From NCBI GenBank assembly GCA_003523945.1, contig DOFS01000077.1, positions 8,086-17,204 on the forward strand: DNA of 9,119 nt. The letters run 5' to 3'. Below are positions 1 through 6,854 of the stretch, in pieces. A model generated the notes under the pieces. That model saw only the letters and a program-made list of their open reading frames with translations, had not been told where the DNA came from and did not search any database. Each line of letters starts with the position of its first letter. Position 1 is the stretch's first letter. The translations under genes were made by a program, and so were the position numbers. Origin of the DNA: Nitrospiraceae bacterium (GTDB taxonomy: Bacteria; Nitrospirota; Nitrospiria; Nitrospirales; UBA8639).

Positions 1-59
1 AAGGTTTATTCGACAAGAATCCACAATTTGTTGCATTGAAGAGAATCCGACGTGTATAA
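1..59 (+). CDS. Possible C-terminal tail of an upstream gene (partial)
   Basis: Reading from base 3, the sequence encodes 18 residues (GLFDKNPQFVALKRIRRV) followed by a TAA stop at 57-59. The composition is protein-like, and an AT-rich hairpin lies directly after the stop, as expected at a gene end. Eighteen residues are too few to name a family. A second open reading from base 1 stops at 39 and is an equally short alternative, so this is only a candidate. Confidence 0.3.
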   Translation, partial: GLFDKNPQFVALKRIRRV

Positions 60-64
60 ATTAC

Positions 65-82
65 AATAAACTTTCGTTTATT
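65..82 (+). terminator. Weak AT-rich hairpin, possible terminator of the upstream gene
   Basis: A perfect 7-base inverted repeat (AATAAAC / GTTTATT) with a 4-base TTTC loop is followed by a T-rich stretch. It sits 6 bases after the putative stop at 57-59 and ahead of the GTG start at 111. The stem has only one G-C pair, so termination strength would be low. It could equally be an AT-rich promoter-region dyad for the radical SAM gene. Confidence 0.3.
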
Positions 83-110
83 ATTTTCCCAATAACCTGG
101 GAGCCGCGTT

Positions 111-1883
111 GTGAAAATTTCTCTATTATTTCCTCCAAGTTGGCATCCCTCGCAGCCGTATTTGAGTGTGCCATGTCTTTCAGCTTTTCTTGAGAAATCA
201 GGGGTTTCAGTTCATCAGCAACGGGATTTAAATATTGAATTACTCGATAGAGTTTTAACTAAAGGCTATGGGCTGGATATTCATCCCAGATTAGTGGATT
301 TGGTGAAAAGTCTCGAAAAGTCAGTTTCGGGAGAAAGCGGTTATGGGAGTAAGGAGCACTACGCTCGAGTAGTTGAGTCACTTGACAGATTTCCTTATCT
401 GATAGATGAAATTGAATCCGTAAAGGCCTCCCTGCGGGGTGAGGAATTTTACGATCTCGATCGGTACCGAGAATGTCTTTTTTTGATTGATCGGTGGTTG
501 GAGGTTGTATCTTCTTTATATTTTCCAACGCGGATGACGGTTGTAGATAATCAATTTGCGTATTCTATTTACTCTTCACGCGAAATTCTTCAAGCTGTAA
601 ATGATGAAACACAAAATCCCTATCTGGATCTTTATCGGAAGTTCTTTCTTCCCGGTTTTGGGCAGGATATTTCAAATTTTGTTGGAGTTTCCATTACCGC
701 TACATCACAGATCATTCCTGGGTTAACTCTTTGTAAATTAATTAAGGAATCTCATCCTAATGTTCACGTAACGGTGGGGGGAAGTATTTTTACAAGGCTG
801 GTAGATAACCTCAGACGATGTGATCGGTTATTTCAAATGACCGATGATTTCATTGTGTTTGAAGGTGAAACAGCGTTGTTAGAGCTTATTAATCAGTTAG
901 ACGGGAAAAAAGATTTTAGTAAAGTTCCAAATCTCATATGGCGGCAAGATGGGAAAATTATTGTAAATCAGCCTTTTTACTCTGAAAACCTCGCGGAGCA
1001 CCCTGCCCCAAATTATGATGGCTTTCCTCTCGGTGACTATTTAGCACCCCATACAGTTTTGCCTGTGCAATTTTCGAGAGGATGTTATTACAAAGATTGT
1101 GCCTTTTGCGCCCTGACCTTGGATCATCAGAATTTTCGGCAAAAAGATCCGATGAAGGTCGTTGATGAATTGGAAACGCTGTCCCATAAATATGGAACAC
1201 CCTATTTTTTCTTTACCGACGAATGCTTGGCCCTTTCGCCAACGAAACGATTGTGCAAGGAACTAATTCGTCGAGGATTAGATTTACAGTGGACCGCCGA
1301 GTTGCGATTTGAGAAAAATTTATCTCGCGAGTTGTTGGCCTCAATGCGGGAGGCTGGGTGTCAGAAAATCGTCTTTGGGTTGGAGACCTATAATGCCAGG
1401 TTAATGGACTTTATGGTGAAGGGAATCACCCAGGAAAATGTGGACCGAATTTGTTCGGATTGTGTTGATCTTGGGATTGCAGTGCATTGCTACGTGATTG
1501 TGGGATTTCCGACAGAAACGGAAGAAGAGTCTCTGGAGACATTGAACTTTATCGTCAATAATACCAAGCTTCATTCCTCCTATGGTTTTTCCTGTCAACC
1601 CTGTCTGTTTGATTTAGAGAAGGAAGCCCCTATTATGAGTGATCCTGGGGGGTATGGAATTCAACGAATTATGCGGCCAGCCTCAGAAGACTTGAGCTTA
1701 GGGTTCTTTTATGAAGTAAAATCAGGAATGAGTCCAGAGCAGGCTGAAAAGGTGTATCAACATGTATATGAAAAGATCAGCGAAGTTGTGTGTGAATTAC
1801 CCTTTAATTATTCCATGGCAGATGGTTTGTTATATATTACCAGGCATAACAAGCAGCTTGAGGCGCAACCCTCTAGTGTTTAA
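111..1883 (+). CDS. B12-binding-type radical SAM protein with CX4CX2C motif
   Basis: This 590-residue protein has the layout of cobalamin-dependent radical SAM enzymes. Its N-terminus (residues 5-31, with PPS...P) and residues 186-262 (GVSITATSQ, TVGGSIF, FEGETALLEL) match a B12-binding Rossmann domain, split by about 140 extra residues. The radical SAM core follows at about 318-490. The cluster motif is C325-X4-C330-X2-C333, one residue longer in the first gap than the usual CX3CX2C. FFFTDE (367-371), the FGLET segment (422-426) and VGFPTET (464-470) are typical core strands. The family usually does methylations or ring rearrangements in cofactor, lipid or peptide-product pathways; the substrate here is unknown. 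The GTG start has a GGGAG at 99-103, 7 bases upstream. The gene stands 68 bases before a membrane-protein gene and may not belong to the same pathway. Confidence 0.85.
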   Translation: MKISLLFPPSWHPSQPYLSVPCLSAFLEKSGVSVHQQRDLNIELLDRVLTKGYGLDIHPRLVDLVKSLEKSVSGESGYGSKEHYARVVESLDRFPYLIDEIESVKASLRGEEFYDLDRYRECLFLIDRWLEVVSSLYFPTRMTVVDNQFAYSIYSSREILQAVNDETQNPYLDLYRKFFLPGFGQDISNFVGVSITATSQIIPGLTLCKLIKESHPNVHVTVGGSIFTRLVDNLRRCDRLFQMTDDFIVFEGETALLELINQLDGKKDFSKVPNLIWRQDGKIIVNQPFYSENLAEHPAPNYDGFPLGDYLAPHTVLPVQFSRGCYYKDCAFCALTLDHQNFRQKDPMKVVDELETLSHKYGTPYFFFTDECLALSPTKRLCKELIRRGLDLQWTAELRFEKNLSRELLASMREAGCQKIVFGLETYNARLMDFMVKGITQENVDRICSDCVDLGIAVHCYVIVGFPTETEEESLETLNFIVNNTKLHSSYGFSCQPCLFDLEKEAPIMSDPGGYGIQRIMRPASEDLSLGFFYEVKSGMSPEQAEKVYQHVYEKISEVVCELPFNYSMADGLLYITRHNKQLEAQPSSV

Positions 1884-1951
1884 GTAAGGGATCCTGTTCA
1901 ATCCAGTGATCGTCGACGTGGCTTGTATTCCAATAGGTGAAGATCCAAACA

Positions 1952-3070
1952 ATGCTTTCTACTCATAAAAAAAATCAGGAAATAGAAATAATAGACAGCC
2001 CTGGACTTCTTTTTGAATGGGGTCTCAAGAGCCTGCTGTTTGCAGCCTTTTTTGAGCTGGTGTTGTATCGGCTGATTTCAAGGTTAGGTATGCACCTCGG
2101 CAAGTTAGCCGAAAAATATGAGGCGGTCAGGATTGGATTTCGAACGCTCTCCTCCCTGGGGTTTGTACTCTTGAATATGACCGCCATTCTGGTTTTTTTG
2201 ATTTTAGGGATTTTGCTGGTTCAAAAGATACGGTCAAGGCAATGGGTTGGAGAGTGGGATAAGGTCGTTACTCCCTTGGCGGCCTTGTTGGTAGCTTGTA
2301 CGGTAGGATATTTATTCTTTCCTCCGGTCATGGTTGGAACGATTGTCTATAATATTTTGGCGTTTGGGTTGCTCATTTTTCTTGTTATGGAATTCTGGGT
2401 TACTCACAGGGTGTTAAGCCAACGGCTCATGGTGGGTAGTTTTTTTCTGGGGATTAGCGGATGGCTGTATTATCAAACGATGTCTACGACTTATGGATGG
2501 CTCAATATTTTTGATGCCCCACCCCTTGTGCATGAAGCCAATAGATTAGGGGAGGCCTTAATGGTTTTCTCGAGTATCTTGGTGTTTTGGGCTTACGGGA
2601 CCACCTCAATTATCACTAAAAATAAGCAACAACGCCGCTGGGGCTTAATCTTTTTGATCAGCGGGGGCAGTGCATTTCTAGCTCTACTGTTTATGGATTA
2701 TTTCCTTTCACTCTGGAATCCTGAGGTAGCCAAAGAAGTCAGAAAGGCCGGTGAGGGAATAGGCTGGATATTTCAAATGGGGATGGGCTATACCTTCTAC
2801 CTGCCTTTTGCATTTTATGTGCTGGGGTTTACCTGTTGGGCATATACCGTAATTAAGTTGGTGTTAATCGGCCGGATGGCCGGATATGGACTGGCTTTCA
2901 TGTTTATGGCCGGTTATGCGCTTCAGTTATCACATTTGACCTTGATGGTAGTGCTTGGGTTAATGTTGTTAAATATTGATAAAAAAGGAACTTTAGGGAA
3001 ACTTCGTAAGAAAATTCAAGATGGGGTAGTCTATCAACCAATTCGTCCCATTTACGGGCAAACACAGTAG
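1952..3070 (+). CDS. Polytopic inner-membrane protein, family not recognised
   Basis: The product is 372 residues and very hydrophobic, with about nine predicted membrane spans after a short hydrophilic N-terminus of about 20 residues. It ends in a basic cytoplasmic-looking tail (KLRKKIQ...). Histidines near span edges (about residues 48, 152, 194 and 328) and aromatic-rich loops (GWLYYQ, LVFWAYG) could suit a heme- or quinone-binding protein. I see no CcmC-type WWD motif, CXXCH or transporter signature, so no function is claimed. A GTG at 1937 in the same frame would add five residues but has no ribosome site. ATG 1952 has AGGTGA at 1935-1940, somewhat far upstream, and is preferred with reservation. 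The next gene, a TPR protein, starts 15 bases after the stop, so the two are probably cotranscribed. Confidence 0.75.
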   Translation: MLSTHKKNQEIEIIDSPGLLFEWGLKSLLFAAFFELVLYRLISRLGMHLGKLAEKYEAVRIGFRTLSSLGFVLLNMTAILVFLILGILLVQKIRSRQWVGEWDKVVTPLAALLVACTVGYLFFPPVMVGTIVYNILAFGLLIFLVMEFWVTHRVLSQRLMVGSFFLGISGWLYYQTMSTTYGWLNIFDAPPLVHEANRLGEALMVFSSILVFWAYGTTSIITKNKQQRRWGLIFLISGGSAFLALLFMDYFLSLWNPEVAKEVRKAGEGIGWIFQMGMGYTFYLPFAFYVLGFTCWAYTVIKLVLIGRMAGYGLAFMFMAGYALQLSHLTLMVVLGLMLLNIDKKGTLGKLRKKIQDGVVYQPIRPIYGQTQ

Positions 3071-3085
3071 GTTAGGACACACGCA

Positions 3086-3901
3086 ATGGAAGAACAAAGT
3101 GCTGGAAGTCAAACGATGGAACCGCAGGCGGGTGAGGAAACCACAGCAGAACGGCCATTAACGGTTGATGAGGAAATTGCTGAGCTGGAAAAGTTGCTAG
3201 GCGAGGAGCCGGACGACTTTCAAGCACGGTGTCGTTTGGGGGAGCTCTATTTTAATAAAGGACGAATGGATGAAGCACTGGCGGAAGTAAAAAAGTCTAT
3301 TGAGATGGCAGAGGGGATTCGGGTTGAAATGGATCGATCTCTGGCCATGTACTACTCAAATCTTGGAACGATTTATGGAACCAAGGGGATGTTGGATGAG
3401 GCCACAGCACAATTTAAGCGGGCGTTGGAACTGAACCCTTATGACGTCCTTGCTCTTTTTAATGTTGGACGGCTTTACCATGACAAAAATGAATTTCTGG
3501 AGGCCAAGGAGTTTTTTGAACGTTTGATAGAAATTTCGCCCGAAGATCCCATTGCTTGGTATAATTTGGCAGGAGTCTATGAAAAATTGGATGATCCAAA
3601 TGTCTCCGACTTTAATACCTTAGATATGGCGATGCAGGCCTACATGAAAGTATTGCAGTTCGATCCCAATCATTTGGAGTCGAGCTTTAAGCTTATGGAA
3701 ATTGCTTTAAACCTCAAGAAACCCGATATGGCGGTTAAGATCATGGAAGATGCCGTTGAGAATAATCCTGATGAACCGTTGGCCTATTATAATCTCATTA
3801 ACACCTATGAGAAATGTAAGATGTTTGAGCAGGCGGAAGAGGCTAGAAATCGCCTCAAGGACAGGTTTAGCAAGCGCTCACGGGAAACGGTAAAAAAGTG
3901 A
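3086..3901 (+). CDS. TPR-repeat protein
   Basis: This 271-residue protein consists almost wholly of tetratricopeptide repeats, at about residues 44-77, 86-119, 120-153, 154-196, 197-229 and 230-262. They carry the usual pattern of Gly/Ala at helix contacts, Tyr-Asn in helix A and Pro near position 32 (ALELNP, IEISPED, LQFDPNH, VENNPDE). The first 40 residues are acidic and probably disordered. There is no signal peptide or membrane span, so it is likely cytoplasmic, acting as a protein-protein scaffold. The fourth repeat carries an insert (about 168-180, [12 protein letters not shown]). An AGGA at 3074-3077 lies 8 bases before the ATG. It sits between a membrane-protein gene and a TatA gene, consistent with a role in assembling or presenting envelope proteins, though that is inference. 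Confidence 0.85.
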   Translation: MEEQSAGSQTMEPQAGEETTAERPLTVDEEIAELEKLLGEEPDDFQARCRLGELYFNKGRMDEALAEVKKSIEMAEGIRVEMDRSLAMYYSNLGTIYGTKGMLDEATAQFKRALELNPYDVLALFNVGRLYHDKNEFLEAKEFFERLIEISPEDPIAWYNLAGVYEKLDDPNVSDFNTLDMAMQAYMKVLQFDPNHLESSFKLMEIALNLKKPDMAVKIMEDAVENNPDEPLAYYNLINTYEKCKMFEQAEEARNRLKDRFSKRSRETVKK

Positions 3902-3923
3902 TACCCCAACAAGGAGAGGTACC

Positions 3924-4250
3924 ATGTTTGGAAGCTTAGGTTTTACAGAATTAATTCTCATCCTGATGATTGTGCTGATTATTTTTGGGGCAGGGAAATT
4001 ACCGCAGTTGGGTGAAGGAGTTGGAAAAGCGATTAAAGGGTTTAAAAAGTCTGTCCAGGAGGCAGAGGCGTACGATCTGGATCCCCAGGCACAGGGGGAA
4101 AATACGGCATCGGGTGGTCAGGGTAATGCTCAACCCCAAATTAGCCAGCCTCTGAATACTGCCCAAGCTGAATCGGCCACAACGATGCAACAACCGGAGG
4201 CTGTCCAGTCTGCCCCTCAGGAACAGGTGCCTGCCTCTTCAAAGGCCTAA
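3924..4250 (+). CDS. tatA: Twin-arginine translocase subunit TatA/TatE
   Basis: This 108-residue protein has the full TatA architecture: a short periplasmic N-terminus, one membrane helix (about 6-20, with Glu9 at the polar position), the Phe21-Gly22 hinge, and an amphipathic helix (about 25-43: [19 protein letters not shown]). A long Gln/Ala/Pro/Ser-rich, probably disordered tail follows. TatA forms the pore element that moves folded, cofactor-loaded proteins across the inner membrane. The KLPQLG and IKGFK segments favour TatA/E over TatB. AAGGAG at 3911-3916, 7 bases before the ATG, is the best ribosome site in the window. No tatB or tatC is nearby, so this is a solitary copy, possibly dedicated to the redox proteins around it (inference). 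Confidence 0.93.
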   Translation: MFGSLGFTELILILMIVLIIFGAGKLPQLGEGVGKAIKGFKKSVQEAEAYDLDPQAQGENTASGGQGNAQPQISQPLNTAQAESATTMQQPEAVQSAPQEQVPASSKA

Positions 4251-4261
4251 TTCTGCCTGAA

Positions 4262-4287
4262 CGGTGATCGGTCCAAATTTTTCACCG
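4262..4287 (+). other. Intergenic stem-loop after tatA
   Basis: A 6-base inverted repeat (CGGTGA / TCACCG) with a 14-base loop begins 12 bases after the tatA stop. No T-run follows, so it is not a convincing intrinsic terminator. It could stabilise the 3' end of the tatA message or separate expression of the NHL gene. A second, smaller dyad (CAGAT / ATCTG, 4303-4318) lies between it and the next start codon. Confidence 0.3.
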
Positions 4288-4347
4288 GCGTGGCAGGTAA
4301 AGCAGATTGTTTTATCTGATAGCAAAACGTAAAAGGGTAAATTTTTT

Positions 4348-5601
4348 ATGAGTACAGAGACCGCGTTAGAAATCGGGGTGATTGAAACATTTGCCGGAAA
4401 CGGAAAGTCACGCAGTACAGGTGATGGTAAGCGAGCCGTGAAATCTGGAATTCCGCTCCCCAACCATATCACCGTTGATCGGTGTGGGCGGTATCTCTAC
4501 ATAGCGGAATCAGGTTCTGACCGAATCAGGCGAGTGGATATGGAGACAGGTCTCTTGCATAATTTCGCAGGAACGGGTGAGACATGCTACAGCGGGGACT
4601 ACGGGCCCTGTGGTGAAGCTGGGCTATATCTTCCATTGGATGTCTTGTGTGATTCACAAAACAACGTCTACATCTGTGATTCAGGTAGTAATCGTATTCG
4701 AAAGGTTGACGCGGAAACAGGAATTATTACAACCATTGTCGGGACGGGGCAGTGGGGATTTAACGGTGATGGGCAGGCCCTCGAGTGCAATTTAACCTAT
4801 CCCGCAGCTATAGCAATCGACGAAGAGGATCATCTTTATATTGCAGACACGCAAGCTCATCGCATTCGGCACTTTAATCCTCAGACAGGCATGCTCACGA
4901 CGATAGCTGGGTGTTGGACGGCAGAAGATGATGAGCGTGTCAGTCCTCTGACGGCACAAAACCTAATTGTCCTTTCTGGAGATGCCATTGGAATAGATTT
5001 TAGCAATGATGAAGGTTTACTCCGTCCGCAGTGTTCTGATGGACTAGATTTGACATTATATCTTGACGACGGCAAGCCAGCGTTGGAGTGCAAGTTGTAC
5101 GATGTGGTCGATATTGATGTGGATAAACATGGCGATCTGTATCTCACGGATAAGGGAACAAATCGCATTCGAAAACTTTCTAGGAAAACGGGCATGATGT
5201 CTACCGTAGCTGGGATCTGCCGTTATGGGTTTGACGGAGATGGTAAATTAGCGGTGAAATCCATGCTCAATGTCCCGGAAGGCGCTGTGGTGGACTCAGA
5301 TGGTAATGTTTATATTTCCGATTCGATGAACCACCGGGTTCGTAAAGTTGATAGCCAGACCGGTGTGATTACAACCATAGCGGGCAATGGCGATAGTGGC
5401 TATGATGATAAAAATATGGGTGGGTGTGGTGCTGCTCGCTTTGTGGCAAAAGAAGACGCTGGGATGCTGAAACATGGTGATGGCCTCATTGCCATCGAGG
5501 CCATTGTGAATACTCCAGCTGGATTGACCTTGGACTCTCAGGGGAATTTATATATTTGTGAGCGGAATGAAAATAAAATCCGTCGAGTGAAATTACGATA
5601 A
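4348..5601 (+). CDS. NHL-repeat six-bladed beta-propeller protein
   Basis: This 417-residue protein is built of NHL repeats. Six copies of the signature (LYIAESGSDRIRRVD type) end near residues 63, 121, 176, 277, 334 and 414. Most are followed by a TG-(I/L/M)-(I/L/M)-TT(I/V)AG strand. The N-terminus (VIETFAGNGK, residues 11-20) supplies the missing outer strand for the last repeat, which ends at IRRVKLR, so the ring closes by a velcro strand. Two inserts break the regularity, at about 189-249 and 347-386. There is no signal peptide and there are about twelve cysteines, so a cytoplasmic location is most likely. NHL propellers usually bind protein, RNA or ligands; no enzymatic residues are recognised. 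An AAAGGG at 4332-4337 sits 10 bases before the ATG. The 97-base gap after tatA leaves operon membership open. Confidence 0.88.
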   Translation: MSTETALEIGVIETFAGNGKSRSTGDGKRAVKSGIPLPNHITVDRCGRYLYIAESGSDRIRRVDMETGLLHNFAGTGETCYSGDYGPCGEAGLYLPLDVLCDSQNNVYICDSGSNRIRKVDAETGIITTIVGTGQWGFNGDGQALECNLTYPAAIAIDEEDHLYIADTQAHRIRHFNPQTGMLTTIAGCWTAEDDERVSPLTAQNLIVLSGDAIGIDFSNDEGLLRPQCSDGLDLTLYLDDGKPALECKLYDVVDIDVDKHGDLYLTDKGTNRIRKLSRKTGMMSTVAGICRYGFDGDGKLAVKSMLNVPEGAVVDSDGNVYISDSMNHRVRKVDSQTGVITTIAGNGDSGYDDKNMGGCGAARFVAKEDAGMLKHGDGLIAIEAIVNTPAGLTLDSQGNLYICERNENKIRRVKLR

Positions 5602-5733
5602 CGAGGCTATCTGTTTCTCAAAAGGTGTTGACTGAATTCGTTGGAGGCATTCCTGCTCCAGTAAGATAAATAATTTGCTGTGCAACGTGTTGGTTCTAAA
5701 ATCTTTCATGTGTTTCACTTTCCTCTCTACATT

Positions 5734-5770
5734 AAAATGGCGGCAATCAGTCATTTTTCGGCCATTTTTT
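5734..5770 (+). terminator. Terminator-like stem-loop downstream of the NHL gene
   Basis: A perfect 8-base inverted repeat (AAAATGGC / GCCATTTT) with a 19-base loop ends in a run of six T, preceded by four A. This A-tract, stem, T-tract arrangement suits a rho-independent terminator that could act in either direction. The long loop and modest G-C content weaken it. It lies about 130 bases after the NHL stop codon. Confidence 0.4.
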
Positions 5771-5779
5771 GTGAAAAAT
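5753..5779 (+). repeat. Second inverted repeat overlapping the terminator-like stem
   Basis: ATTTTTC (5753-5759) and GAAAAAT (5773-5779) are perfectly complementary with a 13-base spacer. The right arm of the 5734-5768 stem lies inside this spacer, so the two hairpins cannot both form fully. The stem has only one G-C pair, so it would be weak. Confidence 0.35.
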
Positions 5780-5836
5780 CTTGAAGCGTTTTTTTTATTT
5801 CGTACTCCACCTCCCTCTGCATTCACCATGATACAA

Positions 5837-5853
5837 TGATCTAATTTGATCTA
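5837..5853 (+). repeat. Direct repeat TGATCTA with 10-base period
   Basis: Two identical heptamers, TGATCTA, start at 5837 and 5847, one helical turn apart, immediately before the sigma-54-like element. Tandem heptamers in this phasing are the usual form of a binding site for a dimeric response regulator, but two copies of seven bases in AT-rich DNA can also arise by chance. Confidence 0.3.
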
Positions 5854-5870
5854 CCGGCACTCTGATTGTT
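5854..5870 (+). promoter_or_regulatory. Candidate sigma-54 promoter for the cytochrome cluster
   Basis: The stretch CCGGCACTCTGATTGTT resembles the sigma-54 consensus YTGGCACGNNNNTTGCW. The GGCAC (5856-5860) and TTG (5866-5868) blocks are at the correct spacing, with GG and the -12 dinucleotide 10 bases apart. The -12 pair is GT instead of the strongly conserved GC, which lowers confidence. Transcription would start near 5882, giving a leader of about 94 bases. A sigma-70 reading (TTGATC 5846, TAGGAT 5871) has a 19-base spacer and is not better. Confidence 0.3.
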
Positions 5871-5884
5871 TAGGATAAAAATAT

Positions 5885-5902
5885 TTGCGAATATATATGC
5901 AA
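5885..5902 (+). promoter_or_regulatory. Imperfect palindrome in the leader of the heme b gene
   Basis: TTGCGAATATATATGCAA is a dyad with perfect TTGC/GCAA ends and an ATATAT centre (14 of 18 positions symmetric). It falls just after the predicted start point of the candidate sigma-54 promoter and could be an operator. It is not an FNR/CRP box. Confidence 0.25.
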
Positions 5903-5961
5903 TGATTAGCTGAAATTTTCTCATTCCTCAAATAGCATTGCGTTGAATCTTTGAAAATTCC

Positions 5962-5967
5962 AAAGGA
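5962..5967 (+). promoter_or_regulatory. Ribosome binding site fixing a TTG start
   Basis: AAAGGA lies 8 bases before a TTG at 5976. No ATG or GTG in the frame gives a complete signal peptide with a comparable site, so the TTG is taken as the true start of the heme b protein. Confidence 0.65.
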
Positions 5968-5975
5968 ACCGACGA

Positions 5976-6854
5976 TTGAACACAATATATGCCACTAGAC
6001 GGATTAGTTTTTCCCTGATTTTTGCTGTCGTGGTCTTGTTCGGTTTGACTTGGTATCAAGTGCCACTTGTCAGTTCTCAGGGCATGGTTGTTCTGGCTCA
6101 TTTTTCCAAAGAAGAGGTGCCTACTCACCCTTCCGATTCAGCCTGGGAGACCGTACCTCCTCTCCCTGTGCCCCTGAGTGGCCAAATCATTACTCGGCCG
6201 GTATGGCCCGAGCCCAGTGCGCGAGCCCTCTCCATTCGGTCCATCCATAACGGAAAAGATATTGCATTTTTGCTGGAATGGCAGGATGCCACAATTAATG
6301 AATCGTTGACCCCTGGGGTATTCCGGGATGGGGTTGCCGTAGCTCTTCCCCTCGGAGATGCTCCGGCCTTTTTTTGCATGGGTCAACTCGATCACTATGT
6401 CAATATTTGGCATTGGAAGGCGGATTGGCAAAGCGACGTGGATCGGCGTGCCGAGCGAGCCAAGGAATCTAAACGTGGTCAATCCGGTCCTCGTCGGTTT
6501 GAAGTAATCCCTCGACGGCCTTCATCGGTTGAGGACCTCGTAGGTGGAGGGTTTAGTACTCTAACCAGCAAAGAACAGCAAGGACGAATCCAAGGACAAG
6601 CCGAGTGGAAAAGTGGGGTGTGGCGAGTGGTCATGAAACGGCCGTTAACGTCCACTGGAGATGACTTGGATAATGAGGCAATGTTGGTTCCTGGGCGAAT
6701 GCAAGCCGTCGCCTTTGCGGTTTGGAATGGAGAAAATAAGGAGCGGAATGGGCAAAAATCTGTTGCCTCGTGGATGCAATTACTCATTGAGCCTGTCCCG
6801 ACCCCATCCCATAAAGGGACAGAATCTTTTGAATCCAACCCTCGACCATCATGA
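5976..6854 (+). CDS. Heme b-binding gamma-subunit-like protein (ethylbenzene dehydrogenase/NxrC family)
   Basis: This 292-residue exported protein has a signal peptide (basic TRR at 7-9, hydrophobic core about 11-25, processing likely near SSQG, 33-36). The mature part resembles the heme-binding gamma subunits of type II DMSO-reductase-family enzymes (EbdC, DdhC, SerC, NxrC). A beta-sandwich pattern with ALSIRSIHNGKDIAFLLEW (84-102) is followed by FFCMGQ (132-137), where Met135 matches the known axial heme ligand. Next comes the NIWHWKADWQ segment, then WRVVMKRPL, where Lys221 sits at the second-ligand position. There is no CXXCH, so the heme would be b-type and non-covalent. In known complexes this subunit carries electrons between an iron-sulfur subunit and a cytochrome c. 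Here the neighbours are a PDZ protein and multiheme cytochromes, and no catalytic subunit is in view. It starts at TTG with AAAGGA 8 bases upstream, and its stop overlaps the next gene by ATGA. The exact enzyme it serves cannot be told from the sequence. Confidence 0.78.
   Translation: MNTIYATRRISFSLIFAVVVLFGLTWYQVPLVSSQGMVVLAHFSKEEVPTHPSDSAWETVPPLPVPLSGQIITRPVWPEPSARALSIRSIHNGKDIAFLLEWQDATINESLTPGVFRDGVAVALPLGDAPAFFCMGQLDHYVNIWHWKADWQSDVDRRAERAKESKRGQSGPRRFEVIPRRPSSVEDLVGGGFSTLTSKEQQGRIQGQAEWKSGVWRVVMKRPLTSTGDDLDNEAMLVPGRMQAVAFAVWNGENKERNGQKSVASWMQLLIEPVPTPSHKGTESFESNPRPS

Larger units (their letters stand above)
5602..5975 (+). other. 374-base intergenic region with regulatory-looking structure, no gene seen
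   Basis: No convincing coding sequence is present. An antisense open reading of 78 codons (5593-5829) has no recognisable domain and no upstream context. The region contains a bulged stem-loop just after the NHL gene (TGGAG 5642-5646 with CTCCA 5656-5660, CA/TG inside), a terminator-like inverted repeat at 5734-5768, a T8 run at 5789-5796, a direct repeat at 5837-5853 and a sigma-54-like element at 5854-5870. It probably separates two transcription units. Confidence 0.6.

Noticed and set aside
2..234. Long open reading in frame 2 at the left edge, running into the radical SAM gene.
   Set aside because: It would overlap the radical SAM gene by over 120 bases. The radical SAM frame shows clear family motifs from its first residues there, and the alternative translation has no recognisable features.
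1911..1918. Eight-base palindrome CGTCGACG before the membrane-protein gene.
   Set aside because: Eight bases is short, it has no flanking promoter-like elements, and such palindromes are common by chance.
4308..4335. Possible sigma-70 promoter (TTGTTT and TAAAAG) ahead of the NHL gene.
   Set aside because: The would-be -10 element overlaps the ribosome site, leaving almost no leader, and both boxes are poor matches.
4239..4472. Antisense open reading of 77 codons carrying a CXXCH motif (CFTCHAGEKFGP), partly in the tatA-NHL gap.
   Set aside because: It looks cytochrome-like by eye, but it overlaps the start of the well-supported NHL gene, the rest of it resembles no heme protein, it has no signal peptide, and a single CXXCH can occur by chance. 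A remnant of a lost cytochrome gene is possible but not supported.
5593..5829. Antisense open reading of 78 codons in the large intergenic gap.
   Set aside because: It has no recognisable domain, it overlaps the end of the NHL gene, and its reading runs through the terminator-like inverted repeats. Composition is explained by the AT-rich spacer.
5976..6854. Naming the heme b protein NxrC outright.
   Set aside because: The fold is shared by gamma subunits of several enzymes (EbdC, DdhC, SerC, ClrC, NxrC). No alpha or beta subunit is in the window to decide which enzyme it serves.
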